A stretch of DNA of 64,000 nucleotides from Planctomycetia bacterium (lineage in GTDB: Bacteria; Planctomycetota; Planctomycetia; Pirellulales; UBA1268), in contig JAPLNR010000034.1 of assembly GCA_026401035.1 (NCBI GenBank), positions 1-64,000 of the forward strand. Reading direction: 5' to 3'. Below are positions 36,191-45,390 of the stretch, in pieces (the stretch's first letter is position 1; every line of letters begins with the position of its first letter). Made by a program: the position numbers and the translations under genes. The notes under the pieces are model-generated. The model did not search any database. It was not told where the DNA came from and saw nothing but the letters and a program-made list of their open reading frames with translations.

Positions 36191-39100
36191 ATGCGTTACG
36201 CACTTATGCTCATCGCCTGCCTTGCCGCGATCGTCGTCCGGGCCGACGAGCCTCGGCCGCTTTTCGACGGGAAGACACTGGACGGCTGGGAAGTCCGGGA
36301 CGACGAACGGAAATGGTGGAGGGCGGCCGACGGCATGATCGTGGGGGGATCGCTTGCGGAGAAGGTGCCGCATAACACGTTCCTGGCCACGAATGATTCG
36401 TTCGGGAATTTTGAGCTCTCGCTCAAGATCCGCATCCGTGGCGGCGGTGGTTTCATCAATTCCGGCATCCAGATCCGCAGTACCCGCGTGCCAAACTCAC
36501 ACGAGATGAAGGGCTACCAGGTCGACGCCGGCCCCGGCTGGTGGGGCAAGCTCTACGACGAGTCCCGCCGCAACAAGGTGATCGGCGAGCCCAAGGATGC
36601 GAAGGCGGTCGCCGCCGCGATCAAGGAGGGCGACTGGAACGAATACAAGATCCGCGCGGAAGGCCCGGCGATCCGGTCGTGGATCAATGGCGTCGCGGCC
36701 CTCGACTATGTCGAGCAGGATGCGGCGATTCCCCTCACCGGCCAGATCGGGATCCAGGTGCACGGCGGCGGCCAGGCGCTCGTCGAGGTGAAGGACATCA
36801 CGATCAAGAGCGTCGCGGCCACGCCGTCGGCTGGCGGGATGAAAGCCGGCAATGCCGTTCAGTCGGTGCCGCTCTCCGCGGTGGACGAGGCCAGGCAGTT
36901 CACACTTGCCGAAGGGTTCACGGCCGAGCTGGTGCTCGAGGAGAGCACCGACACGGCCAACCCCCATGGCAAGTTCGTGGCACTGGCGTTCGACGCCCGG
37001 GGACGGCTCTGGACGACGACGGCGATCGAGTATCCCCTCGATGGCAACGAGAGCCCGGAGGCGTCGCGGCGGCTGTTCGCGGCGGGCGGCCGCGACAAGG
37101 TGCTCGTCGTCGATGACCCGTGGGCGGCGCAGCCGTCACCGCCGCGGGTGTTTGCCGAGGGGCTCGCGATGCCACTCGGCGTGCTGCCGTATCGCGATGG
37201 CGCGCTCGTGCAATATGGCCCCGAGATCCGGTTCTACCGCGACACGAATGGCGACGGCCGAGCCGATGGCCACGAGACCGTGCTCGAGGGCTTCGGCGTG
37301 CAGGACTCGCACCTCTTCCCGCACCAGTTCACGCGGGTGCCGGGCGGCTGGATCCTGCTGGCCCAGGGGGCGTTTAACAAATCGGCCGTGAAGCGGCCGG
37401 GTGACGCGCCGTTCGCGGATGGCGGGAAGGAGGTGCCGTTCGTGGCCTGCAAGCTGGGGCGGTTCAAGCCCGACGGGTCGGCGTTTGAGTCGCTCACGGC
37501 CGGCCCCAACAACATCTGGGGCCTGACCATCTCGCGCGAGGGGGAAACGTGGCTCCAGGAAGCCAACGACATGGGATTCCCGATCTTCCCCTATGAGCCC
37601 GGGGTTTATGTGCCCACCCTCTCGCCGGACCGGCTCCGTTCCTACCAGCCGTTGATGCCGGCGCCGCTGGGGCCGCCGCAGATGGGGGGCAGCGGTCTGA
37701 GCGGACTCGCTCTCGCGGATGACGCCGACGGCTGGCCTGGCCCCTGGGGCGCTGGTCCAGGCGCGACGCCGGACGAGCGGGTGTTTTACGTCGCCAATCC
37801 GATCACCAACCACATCCAGTCGATCATCGCGACGCGGTCGGGCGAACGCTTCACGTATCGCAAGGGACCCAATCTGCTCACGAGCGCCGACAAGGCGTTT
37901 CGCCCGGTCGCCATCCAGTTTGGCCCGGACGGCTGCCTCTACGTGGTCGACTGGTACAATAAGATCATCTCGCACAACGAAGTGCCGCGGAATCATCCCG
38001 ACCGCGACCGTGTCCGCGGCCGGATCTGGCGCATCCGCCATGCCTCGCAGCCGGTGCGGGAGCCGCTGGCCGTCGCGAAGCTGCCGACGGACGAGCTGCC
38101 CAAATACCTCGGCGCCGCGAATGCGCGGATCGCCGACCTCGCCTGGCAGGAGATCGTCGATCGCAAGGCGACGGCGCTCGTGCCGGCGCTCGAGAAGCGG
38201 GCGGCCGACGTGGCTGAGCCGGTCGCAGCCCGCTTGGGCAGCCTCTGGGCCCTCGAAGGACTCGGGGCCGTGCCGCTGCCGCTGCTCGAGAAACTCATCG
38301 CCGACTCGAGTCCCGACCTGCGGCACGAGGCGGTCCGGATCGCCGGCAGCACCTGCTCCGAAGCCGACTTCCGCCGGCTCGCCACGCCACTCGTGCTCGA
38401 CCCGTCGCCGCGGGTGCGGGCAGCGCTGGGCGACGCGCTCCGGCGGATTTCGATCACCGCACCCGACACGATCGCGCTCGTCATGAAGCTCGGCGGCGGC
38501 CGGGCGACGGGCGACGCGTGGACGGTGTATGACCGCGACTTCGAGCGGTATCTCGCCCGCTGGGCCTTGGAAAAGCCCGCCAACGCAGTCGCCGCGTTCC
38601 TCGACTCCCCGGCTGGCCGGGCGTTGCCGATCGAAAACCGGCTGCTCGCGACGTTGGCCCTCGAGCCGCAGGCGGCCGCTGTGGCACTGGTGAAACTGCT
38701 TCCGGCTATCCAGCGGCCTCTCGACACGGAAGAGGTGCGCACGCTCGCCGCGCAGGCCGACGTGCCGGAGGTGGCCGCCGCGATCGAGCGACTGGCTCTC
38801 GAGCCCGCGTCGCGGGCCGCGACCCTGCGTTCGCTGCTTGCGTTTCGCACGAGCCTCACGAATCCCGGCATCGATTCCGTCGTCGCGAAGGCCACGGCCG
38901 CGATCCTCGGTGAGGGCGTGGGGGGCCACGACGCGGCACTCGGGATCGAGCTCGCCGGGGCTTACAAGCTGCGGTCGCTCGAACCGCAGGTGGGAAAGGT
39001 GATTGCCGACCCGGATGCTGCCTCCGAGCAGAAGCGGGCGGCGATCCGCTGCCTGCGGGAGATGGGCGCCATGAGCGTCGGCACCATGCAGATGCTCCTG

Positions 39101-40474
39101 TCGGCCACTGCGGCGGCCGATCCGCTGCTCCGCTCCGATGTAATCACGGCGTGTGCTGACTCGCGCGATCCGGCCACGTGCGCAGCGCTGGTCGCGGCCT
39201 GGGACGACCTGCCATTTGACGCGCGGCCGGCGGCAGCCGCCGGCTTGGCCCGGCACCGCGAGGGCGCGCAGGCGCTCGTGGCCGCGATCGATGCCGGTGA
39301 CATCGACGCCGCCACGCTGCCGATCGCGGTGCTGGCCGATATGCGACTCGTGCTCCCGAAGGACACGCGGTTGGAAAAACTCTGGAGCGAGCTGACGGCC
39401 GGCGCGCCCCGCGTGCTCCGGTTGAGCGGGGCAGATGCCGAAGCGGGCCCGACCGTGTCGCTCGACGGGCCGTTCACGGTCGAGGCCTGGGTGAATCTCG
39501 AAGCCCCGATCGACGCCGTTGACAGTCTGCTGGCAGCCGACAGCCTCATCGACATGAATTTTTGTGACGGCCGGTTCCGCATCTGGACGAAGCAGCATGG
39601 CGATATCGCCGTCGCGAAGTCGAAAACTACGCCCGACTCGTGGACCCACTACGCGGTCAGTCGCGACAACGAGGGGAAGTTTCGGATCTACGTCGATGGC
39701 GAACTCGACGCCGAAAGTGCGACCCGAGAGACGATCCCCTACCCCGGCGTGCGGATTGGCTACAGCACGCCGCGGGGCAAGAACAGGGGCACGCAGGGGC
39801 GGATCACGGAGTTCCGCGTTTGGAACCAGGCCCGCACCGCCGACGAGATCCGCGTGGACCTAGACCGCAGCTTCGCGGGCGACGACGACAGGCCGCCGAG
39901 CCTCGTCTCGTTTCATGGCGGGTCGTCATGGGGCGAGGTCGCCGGTGGCGCCCGTGTGGAACCGTCCCTTGATGCGCCGAAGCTCATCACGGCGGCCGAA
40001 CTGGAGCTACGGATGGAGAAGTTTGCGAAGTTCCGCGCGCTGGCGGAGTCAGGGGGCGACGCGGCGAAGGGTCAGGTCTTGTTCGCGGCCAAGTGTCTGG
40101 CCTGCCACCAGCAGGGTGGTCAGGGGGGCAAGGTCGGCCCTGCCCTCGATGGCCTCGGCATCACCGGCGTGGAAGCGATCCTCCGCAACGTGCTCACACC
40201 CAACGCGGCAATGGAGGGGGGCTATCGCATTTTCCGCGTCGTGACCAAGGACGGCCGCATCGTTCAAGGACTTCTCGTCTCCCGCGATGCCGACGCGATC
40301 GTGCTGCGTCAGCCGAACACGGCCGACATGCGGATACCCTCCCGAGATATCGCCCAGGCGGACTTCACCGGTATCTCGATCATGCCCGAGGGCCTGCTCG
40401 AATCGATGCCGGCGGTGGATGTCACGGATCTCTTCGCCCATCTCAAGTCGCTGACCACGCCCCCTGCGCGATAA
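36191..40474 (+). CDS. Multidomain secreted protein: DUF1080 + PVC-type membrane-bound dehydrogenase + HEAT-like region + LamG-like domain + C-terminal cytochrome c
   Basis: RPLFDGKTLDGWEVRDDERKWWRAADGMIVGGS (DUF1080); VALAFDARGRLWTTTAIEYP...NNIWGLTISREGETW; FTVEAWVNLEAP...; AAKCLACHQQGGQGGKVGPALDGLG (CxxCH). Confidence 0.9.
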   Translation: MRYALMLIACLAAIVVRADEPRPLFDGKTLDGWEVRDDERKWWRAADGMIVGGSLAEKVPHNTFLATNDSFGNFELSLKIRIRGGGGFINSGIQIRSTRVPNSHEMKGYQVDAGPGWWGKLYDESRRNKVIGEPKDAKAVAAAIKEGDWNEYKIRAEGPAIRSWINGVAALDYVEQDAAIPLTGQIGIQVHGGGQALVEVKDITIKSVAATPSAGGMKAGNAVQSVPLSAVDEARQFTLAEGFTAELVLEESTDTANPHGKFVALAFDARGRLWTTTAIEYPLDGNESPEASRRLFAAGGRDKVLVVDDPWAAQPSPPRVFAEGLAMPLGVLPYRDGALVQYGPEIRFYRDTNGDGRADGHETVLEGFGVQDSHLFPHQFTRVPGGWILLAQGAFNKSAVKRPGDAPFADGGKEVPFVACKLGRFKPDGSAFESLTAGPNNIWGLTISREGETWLQEANDMGFPIFPYEPGVYVPTLSPDRLRSYQPLMPAPLGPPQMGGSGLSGLALADDADGWPGPWGAGPGATPDERVFYVANPITNHIQSIIATRSGERFTYRKGPNLLTSADKAFRPVAIQFGPDGCLYVVDWYNKIISHNEVPRNHPDRDRVRGRIWRIRHASQPVREPLAVAKLPTDELPKYLGAANARIADLAWQEIVDRKATALVPALEKRAADVAEPVAARLGSLWALEGLGAVPLPLLEKLIADSSPDLRHEAVRIAGSTCSEADFRRLATPLVLDPSPRVRAALGDALRRISITAPDTIALVMKLGGGRATGDAWTVYDRDFERYLARWALEKPANAVAAFLDSPAGRALPIENRLLATLALEPQAAAVALVKLLPAIQRPLDTEEVRTLAAQADVPEVAAAIERLALEPASRAATLRSLLAFRTSLTNPGIDSVVAKATAAILGEGVGGHDAALGIELAGAYKLRSLEPQVGKVIADPDAASEQKRAAIRCLREMGAMSVGTMQMLLSATAAADPLLRSDVITACADSRDPATCAALVAAWDDLPFDARPAAAAGLARHREGAQALVAAIDAGDIDAATLPIAVLADMRLVLPKDTRLEKLWSELTAGAPRVLRLSGADAEAGPTVSLDGPFTVEAWVNLEAPIDAVDSLLAADSLIDMNFCDGRFRIWTKQHGDIAVAKSKTTPDSWTHYAVSRDNEGKFRIYVDGELDAESATRETIPYPGVRIGYSTPRGKNRGTQGRITEFRVWNQARTADEIRVDLDRSFAGDDDRPPSLVSFHGGSSWGEVAGGARVEPSLDAPKLITAAELELRMEKFAKFRALAESGGDAAKGQVLFAAKCLACHQQGGQGGKVGPALDGLGITGVEAILRNVLTPNAAMEGGYRIFRVVTKDGRIVQGLLVSRDADAIVLRQPNTADMRIPSRDIAQADFTGISIMPEGLLESMPAVDVTDLFAHLKSLTTPPAR

Positions 40475-40497
40475 ACGATGGCCCGCAACGGCCCGGC

Positions 40498-40749
40498 TCA
40501 GCCCTGCAACTGCTCGGCGAGTTGCTCGAGTGGTACGCCCTTCGTCTCGGGCACCATCGTGAGCACCCAAAGCAGCTGCAGCATCATCATGCCGGCGAAG
40601 AAAGCGAAGATGCGGGCCGAAACGTATGAGAAGCTTTGCGTGGCGAAGGCCCAGGCGCAGAGACCAAGCGACACGATGTAGCCCAGCGACCCGATGAGCA
40701 GCAGCGTCCGCCTGCCCGCGCCTTGATTATTGGAGCCAAGTCGATCCAT
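40498..40749 (-). pseudogene. Remnant of a sugar MFS transporter C-terminus, 5'-truncated with internal deletion
   Basis: MDRLG-SNNQGA-GRRTLLLIGSLGYIVSLGLCAWAFATQSFS|...FAFFAGMMMLQLLWVLTMVPETKGVPLEQLAEQLQG. Confidence 0.72.
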
Positions 40750-40785
40750 TCAGTAGGCTTATGCCAACAACCCTGGAGGTGCTTC

Positions 40786-42045
40786 ATGACCGTGGCCCAC
40801 GTATGCATACGATCGAACCTGTCTCGCAGCATTTTCCTGCTGGCCACCGCCGCCAGCATGGTCGCGGCATTCGCCCCTGCCGTCTTGGCGGAGCCCGGCG
40901 TCGCCTTCGAGAAGAAGGTGCTCACCGACAAGTTCCACGCCGAGGCCGCGGGCATCGGCGACCTCGACAAGGACGGGCACCCTGACGCCGTGTACGGCCC
41001 ATACTGGTATGCCGGCCCTGCGTTCACCGAACGGTTCGAGATCTACCCGCCCAAGGACTTCGATCCCAACCAATACTCCAACAACTTCATGACCGCCGTC
41101 GCCGACGTCGATGGCGATGGCCACCTCGACGTGCTCGTCAACGAGTGGCCCGGCAAGCCAGTGCACTGGTTCAAGAACCCGGGCGGCCGCGGTAAGCCTG
41201 ACGGTCAAGCTGGAACGTGGGCGAAGCATCTCGCACACCCGGTCGTCGATAACGAGTCGCCCAATTGGCTCGACGTGACGGGTGACGGCCAGGCCGAACT
41301 CGTCTTCCACACCGCCGGCGTGCTCGGGTTCGCGAAGCCCTCCGAGAAGACCGGCGTGGAACGCTGGACGTTCACCCCCTGCACCGCCCCGGAACGCTGG
41401 GGCCAGTATCAGCACGGCCTCGGCGTGGGCGACGTCAACGGCGACGGCCGGCCCGACCTGCTCATGCAGGGCGGCTGGTGGGAGCAGCCCGCAGCCAGCC
41501 CCGCCACCGAGACGCCTCCGGTTTGGGAAAAACATCCCGCCAACTTCGGCCAGGGCGGCGCCCAGATGTATGCCCTCGACGTCGACGGTGACGGTGATGC
41601 CGACATCGTCACGAGCCTCTACGGCCACGGCTACGGGCTCTCGTGGTTCGAGCAGGTGCAGAAGGACGGCAAGATCGAGTTCATCGATCGGCCAATCCTC
41701 CCGTCAAAGCCCGAGGAAACGCTCGATGGCGTGCAGTTCTCGCAGCCGCACGCCGTGGCGGTGGTCGATATCGACGGCGACGGGCTCCAAGACATCGTGA
41801 CCGGCAAGCGGTTCTGGGCCCACGGGCCCAAGGGCGACCCCGACCCGGCCGGCACGCCCTTCCTCTACTGGTTCAAGCTCAATCGCACCGGCGGCCAGAT
41901 CACCTGGACGCCCCACAGAATCGACGATGCCTCGGGTGTCGGCACGCAGTTCGCGATCGGCGACTTGAACGGCGACCAGCGGCCCGACATCGTCGTGGGC
42001 AACAAGAAGGGCGGCTTCGTCTTCCTCCAGAAGCCCGCGGGCTGA
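40786..42045 (+). CDS. FG-GAP/VCBS repeat secreted protein
   Basis: Signal peptide; repeats GDLDKDGHPDAV, ADVDGDGHLDVLV, GDVNGDGRPDLLM, LDVDGDGDADIV, VDIDGDGLQDIV, GDLNGDQRPDIVVGNK. Confidence 0.88.
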   Translation: MTVAHVCIRSNLSRSIFLLATAASMVAAFAPAVLAEPGVAFEKKVLTDKFHAEAAGIGDLDKDGHPDAVYGPYWYAGPAFTERFEIYPPKDFDPNQYSNNFMTAVADVDGDGHLDVLVNEWPGKPVHWFKNPGGRGKPDGQAGTWAKHLAHPVVDNESPNWLDVTGDGQAELVFHTAGVLGFAKPSEKTGVERWTFTPCTAPERWGQYQHGLGVGDVNGDGRPDLLMQGGWWEQPAASPATETPPVWEKHPANFGQGGAQMYALDVDGDGDADIVTSLYGHGYGLSWFEQVQKDGKIEFIDRPILPSKPEETLDGVQFSQPHAVAVVDIDGDGLQDIVTGKRFWAHGPKGDPDPAGTPFLYWFKLNRTGGQITWTPHRIDDASGVGTQFAIGDLNGDQRPDIVVGNKKGGFVFLQKPAG

Positions 42046-42049
42046 GACG

Positions 42050-42074
42050 GAAAAAGGTGACAGCCACCTTTTTC
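42050..42074. terminator. Symmetric hairpin GAAAAAGGTG-ACAGC-CACCTTTTTC between convergent genes; same sequence family as the 15187 repeat
   Basis: 10-bp stem, 5-nt loop, U-tract on both strands. Confidence 0.72.
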
Positions 42075-42076
42075 AA

Positions 42077-42811
42077 CTAGGCCGCTTCCACGCCGGGGCT
42101 CTCGCCGAAGTAATACTTCTTGGCGTCGGGATTGTTGAGCACTTCCTGCGCCGTGCCGTGGCAGAGCACCTTGCCGGCCCGCACCACGTAGCTGCGATCG
42201 GTGATCGCCAGCGTCTCCCGCTCGCGGTGGTCGGTGATCAGGATCGAGATACCGTCGTCCCGCAGGCCCGTGATGATCTTCTGGATCGAGTGGATCGTGA
42301 CCGGATCGATGCCTGTGAAGGGCTCGTCGAGCAGGATGATCCGCGGCTCGGTCACGAGGCACCGGGCGATCTCGAGCCGCCGCTTCTCGCCGCCGGAGAT
42401 GTAGTGGGCCTTGGACCGCCTGATTTTCTCGATGTCGAACTGTGCGATGAGCTCGTCGCAGCGGCGGCGGCGCTGCTTCCGCTCCATGCCGATGAGCTCC
42501 ATGATCGCAAGCAGGTTTTGCTCGACGGTGAGCTTGCGGAAGACGCTCTGTTCTTGGGCGAGATAGCCCATGCCGCCGTCCCGCGACCGCTTGAACATCG
42601 GCCAGTGGGTGATCTCGGCATCGTCGAGAAGCACCTGGCCGGCGTCGGGCATCACGAGTCCGCAGGTCATCCGGAAGCTCGTCGTCTTACCGGCACCGTT
42701 GGGGCCGAGGAGACCGACGATCTCTCCGGCATCGACGTGAAACGCGACTCCGTCCACCACGCGGCGGCGGCCGTAATTCTTCACGAGTCCATCGACGGAC
42801 AACAGCGGCAT
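42077..42811 (-). CDS. lptB: LPS export ABC transporter ATP-binding protein
   Basis: LLGPNGAGKTTSFRMTCGLV (Walker A), YLAQEQSVFRKLTVEQNLLAI, YISGGEKRRLEIARCL, ILLDEPFTGIDPVTI. Confidence 0.9.
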   Translation of the reverse strand: MPLLSVDGLVKNYGRRRVVDGVAFHVDAGEIVGLLGPNGAGKTTSFRMTCGLVMPDAGQVLLDDAEITHWPMFKRSRDGGMGYLAQEQSVFRKLTVEQNLLAIMELIGMERKQRRRRCDELIAQFDIEKIRRSKAHYISGGEKRRLEIARCLVTEPRIILLDEPFTGIDPVTIHSIQKIITGLRDDGISILITDHRERETLAITDRSYVVRAGKVLCHGTAQEVLNNPDAKKYYFGESPGVEAA

Positions 42812-42864
42812 GTGGCTCCTCCGTGAGCACGCAACTGGCCGCGGAGAAATCGTTCCGCGGCCGG

Positions 42865-44718
42865 CTACCGGACGAAGCCCATCCTCGCGAAGTTTGGCCA
42901 CGAGGGCAATCGCACCTCGGAGCCCCCAATTTTCACGGGAATGCTCCAGCTTGCCGGGACGGCGTGCGGCCAGAAGATGGCCAGCGCCTTGCCGATCAGG
43001 AGGTTGCGGTCGACGTGGTGCCCCTCGATCCACATGCGGCTGTCCTTGCTCGCGGCCGAGTTGTCGCCGAGCACGAAGAACTGGTCGGCCTCCAACGGAA
43101 ACTCCAGCCGTTCGCGCTCGATGAGCTCGCCGGGGCGGGCGCCCACGTCGAGGGCACCGATGTAGAAGACGTCGCGCAACACCCGGAGGTCGGCCACGCG
43201 GACCGTGGCTCCGATCACCTTGATGCCGATGGGCGCGAGATCGCCCGACTGATTCATGCCGGGCTCGATCTCGCCGTCGTACGGCTGGTCGGCCTCCGCG
43301 TCTTCGATCGACCGCGACCAGATCGTGGGCCTGTCAAACTCGACCTTGCGGCCATCGACGAAGAGCGACAGTTCGTCGTCGACATTGGCAAAGAGGATCT
43401 TCCATGCTCCAACGCCCCGCACGCGGGTGCGGGCCTTCGGGGTATCCGTCTGCTCTGCTCCGGCGAACGCCAGCTTCACGTCACCGGTGGCCAGGTCGAA
43501 CGTGCAGCGGTGGGCCTTGCCGGCCTCGACGAGATCGAGGGAGAGGCTGCCGCCGGGCCCGCGGCTCTCGAGCTCACATTCGACCGCCAGGTCTCCCACC
43601 CAGTGCGGCCGCGTGGCGATCGCGTTGTAGGGCTGAAAGTCGTCGATCAGCCGCGGCCGCGCCTGCCCGGTGAGCGATTCGCCCGCCAGCACGGCCGTCC
43701 ACTCCTCCCCGTTTGGCAGAAAATGGCGGTAGCGGAGCGTGGCCGCGGCCTCGGCATCGGCGCAGGCCACCGTGTAGGAACGCCCCTCGTCATCCGTCTT
43801 CCAGGCGGCGGCCGCTTCGCGATCCGGCTTCGACCAGTCGGCCCACGAGAGCGGCCAGCCGGCCTTCCGCAACTCCGGCGACACGAACCGGCTGTCGTGC
43901 ACGCACTGCAGCATCGCCAGCAGTTTGTCGGCGGGCTTGCGGGCAATGTGCGGCGGCTCCGCGCCGCGGTTGGTCCAGATATCGCCCGCCGCGATCGATA
44001 CCGTCTCACGAGGCAGGCCGACGAGCCGCTTGATGTAGTTGGTCTTCGCATCCTCCGGATATTTGAAGACCACCACGTCCCACCGCCGTGGCTCCGCGAA
44101 CTCATACGCAAACTTCGTGACGAGGATGCGGTCGCCATTGAAACTGGGATAGCGGGAATCGTAGGCCAATTCGCCGCCCGCCCCCTCCACCAGCCGCGTG
44201 GAATGGCCGCAGTTGGGGCACTTGGCCGCCGGCACCATCTTGCCCGCGAGCCGTGTCCGCAGTTGGGCCAGCGGACCGCGGTCGCTCTCGAGCATGTCGA
44301 CCCGCCGCCGGGCGGCCTCGCGGTCCCGAGGGCCACTCGAAGTGTCGGCCACGACGCTCTTCAGGCTGTCGAGTTCCCGCTCCAGCCGTGACTGCTCCGT
44401 GCGCAGGCTTTGCGACTGCTCGTCCTCCTCGGCGCTGCAGCCGACGCGAAAGTCTCTCCCGCACGACTCGCAGACGAGGTCCTTGTGACGGCCCATCAGG
44501 GTCGGCGCCATCGACCCGGTGGGAATCACGAACGCCTCGGCCTCGAACGCCCGAAACAACAGCGCGAGCGTGAAGGCGACGACGATCGATTCGACCGTCT
44601 CCCGCCCGAAGCCGAGCGGACTTTTCACGGTGTCGCCCGGCCGCGGCTTGTCGCGCGGCTCGGTGGGGGCCATCACGCGGCGGGACGCCGGCCCGAGGCG
44701 GGGTTTTTCAACGTTCAT
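42865..44718 (-). CDS. lepB: Signal peptidase I with large insertions
   Basis: FVIPTGSMAPTLMGRHKD (Ser), GDRILVTKFAYEFAEPRRWDVVVFKYPEDAKTNYIKRLVGLPRE (Lys), FFVLGDNSAASKDSRMW (GDN). Confidence 0.9.
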   Translation of the reverse strand: MNVEKPRLGPASRRVMAPTEPRDKPRPGDTVKSPLGFGRETVESIVVAFTLALLFRAFEAEAFVIPTGSMAPTLMGRHKDLVCESCGRDFRVGCSAEEDEQSQSLRTEQSRLERELDSLKSVVADTSSGPRDREAARRRVDMLESDRGPLAQLRTRLAGKMVPAAKCPNCGHSTRLVEGAGGELAYDSRYPSFNGDRILVTKFAYEFAEPRRWDVVVFKYPEDAKTNYIKRLVGLPRETVSIAAGDIWTNRGAEPPHIARKPADKLLAMLQCVHDSRFVSPELRKAGWPLSWADWSKPDREAAAAWKTDDEGRSYTVACADAEAAATLRYRHFLPNGEEWTAVLAGESLTGQARPRLIDDFQPYNAIATRPHWVGDLAVECELESRGPGGSLSLDLVEAGKAHRCTFDLATGDVKLAFAGAEQTDTPKARTRVRGVGAWKILFANVDDELSLFVDGRKVEFDRPTIWSRSIEDAEADQPYDGEIEPGMNQSGDLAPIGIKVIGATVRVADLRVLRDVFYIGALDVGARPGELIERERLEFPLEADQFFVLGDNSAASKDSRMWIEGHHVDRNLLIGKALAIFWPHAVPASWSIPVKIGGSEVRLPSWPNFARMGFVR

Positions 44719-44777
44719 CGTGCCTTTCCAGAGGTCATGAAGTCAACGCCGAGAGTATATGCCATCCGGCCCGGCCT

Positions 44778-45365
44778 TCAGCGGCCAAGGGCCGAGCGGA
44801 CGGTCGCCTCGACGTCGTCGTAGGTGAACGGCCGGCCGAGTCGGTTTTTGGCGTCGTCGTCGTCGAACCGCTGCGCGAGCGAGCCATCGGGCCGGTAGAT
44901 AGAAACGGCCGGCACGCTGACGAGATCGAGTTTTTCAGAGAGGCTGTCGGCCTCCTCGCTGCCGAGCAGGTTGACGATCCGGCCGGCCCCGACATCTTCA
45001 AGAAACTTCCTGACCCGCGGCACCGCTTCCTCGGGGCTGCCGATCCCCTCGTAGTCGAACGAGAGCGAGATGCAGACGACGTCGGCGCCACACTTCTCCT
45101 GCAGGGCGACGAGCCGTGGAAACTCCTTGACGCATGGCGGGCACGAGGTGCTCCAGCAGTCGAGCACGACCACCTTGCCGCGGTGCCTGGCAATCTCGGT
45201 CTCGAGGCCGGCATGATCGACGAGCCTGACCGTCACCGGCACGGCTGCCGGGGCGGCCGGCTTCCCCGTGGCGGTGGCCGCGGGCGGCGCGCATCCGGCC
45301 AGGCCTAGCGCCGGCACGAAGCACCAGATGAAAACCTCGAGGATTCCCGCCGCCTGGGGAATCAC
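44778..45365 (-). CDS. TlpA-like thioredoxin-fold lipoprotein
   Basis: ALGLAGCAPP lipobox-like; VVVLDCWSTSCPPCVKEFPRLVAL (CPPC). Start could be GTG 45365 or ATG 45392. Confidence 0.82.
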   Translation of the reverse strand: MIPQAAGILEVFIWCFVPALGLAGCAPPAATATGKPAAPAAVPVTVRLVDHAGLETEIARHRGKVVVLDCWSTSCPPCVKEFPRLVALQEKCGADVVCISLSFDYEGIGSPEEAVPRVRKFLEDVGAGRIVNLLGSEEADSLSEKLDLVSVPAVSIYRPDGSLAQRFDDDDAKNRLGRPFTYDDVEATVRSALGR

Positions 45366-45390
45366 GGAGAATGCGGAACCACAATCTGCC

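Noticed and set aside
37136-39649. 837-aa - strand ORF opposite the large PVC dehydrogenase gene
   Set aside because: Antisense shadow of GC-rich codon bias; Arg/Gly/Ala/His-rich with no family motif, while the + strand has clear domains.
36191-40474. Possible fusion artefact of two adjacent genes
   Set aside because: Continuous open frame with sensible protein throughout; DUF1080 plus PVC dehydrogenase in one chain is plausible, so kept as a single gene.
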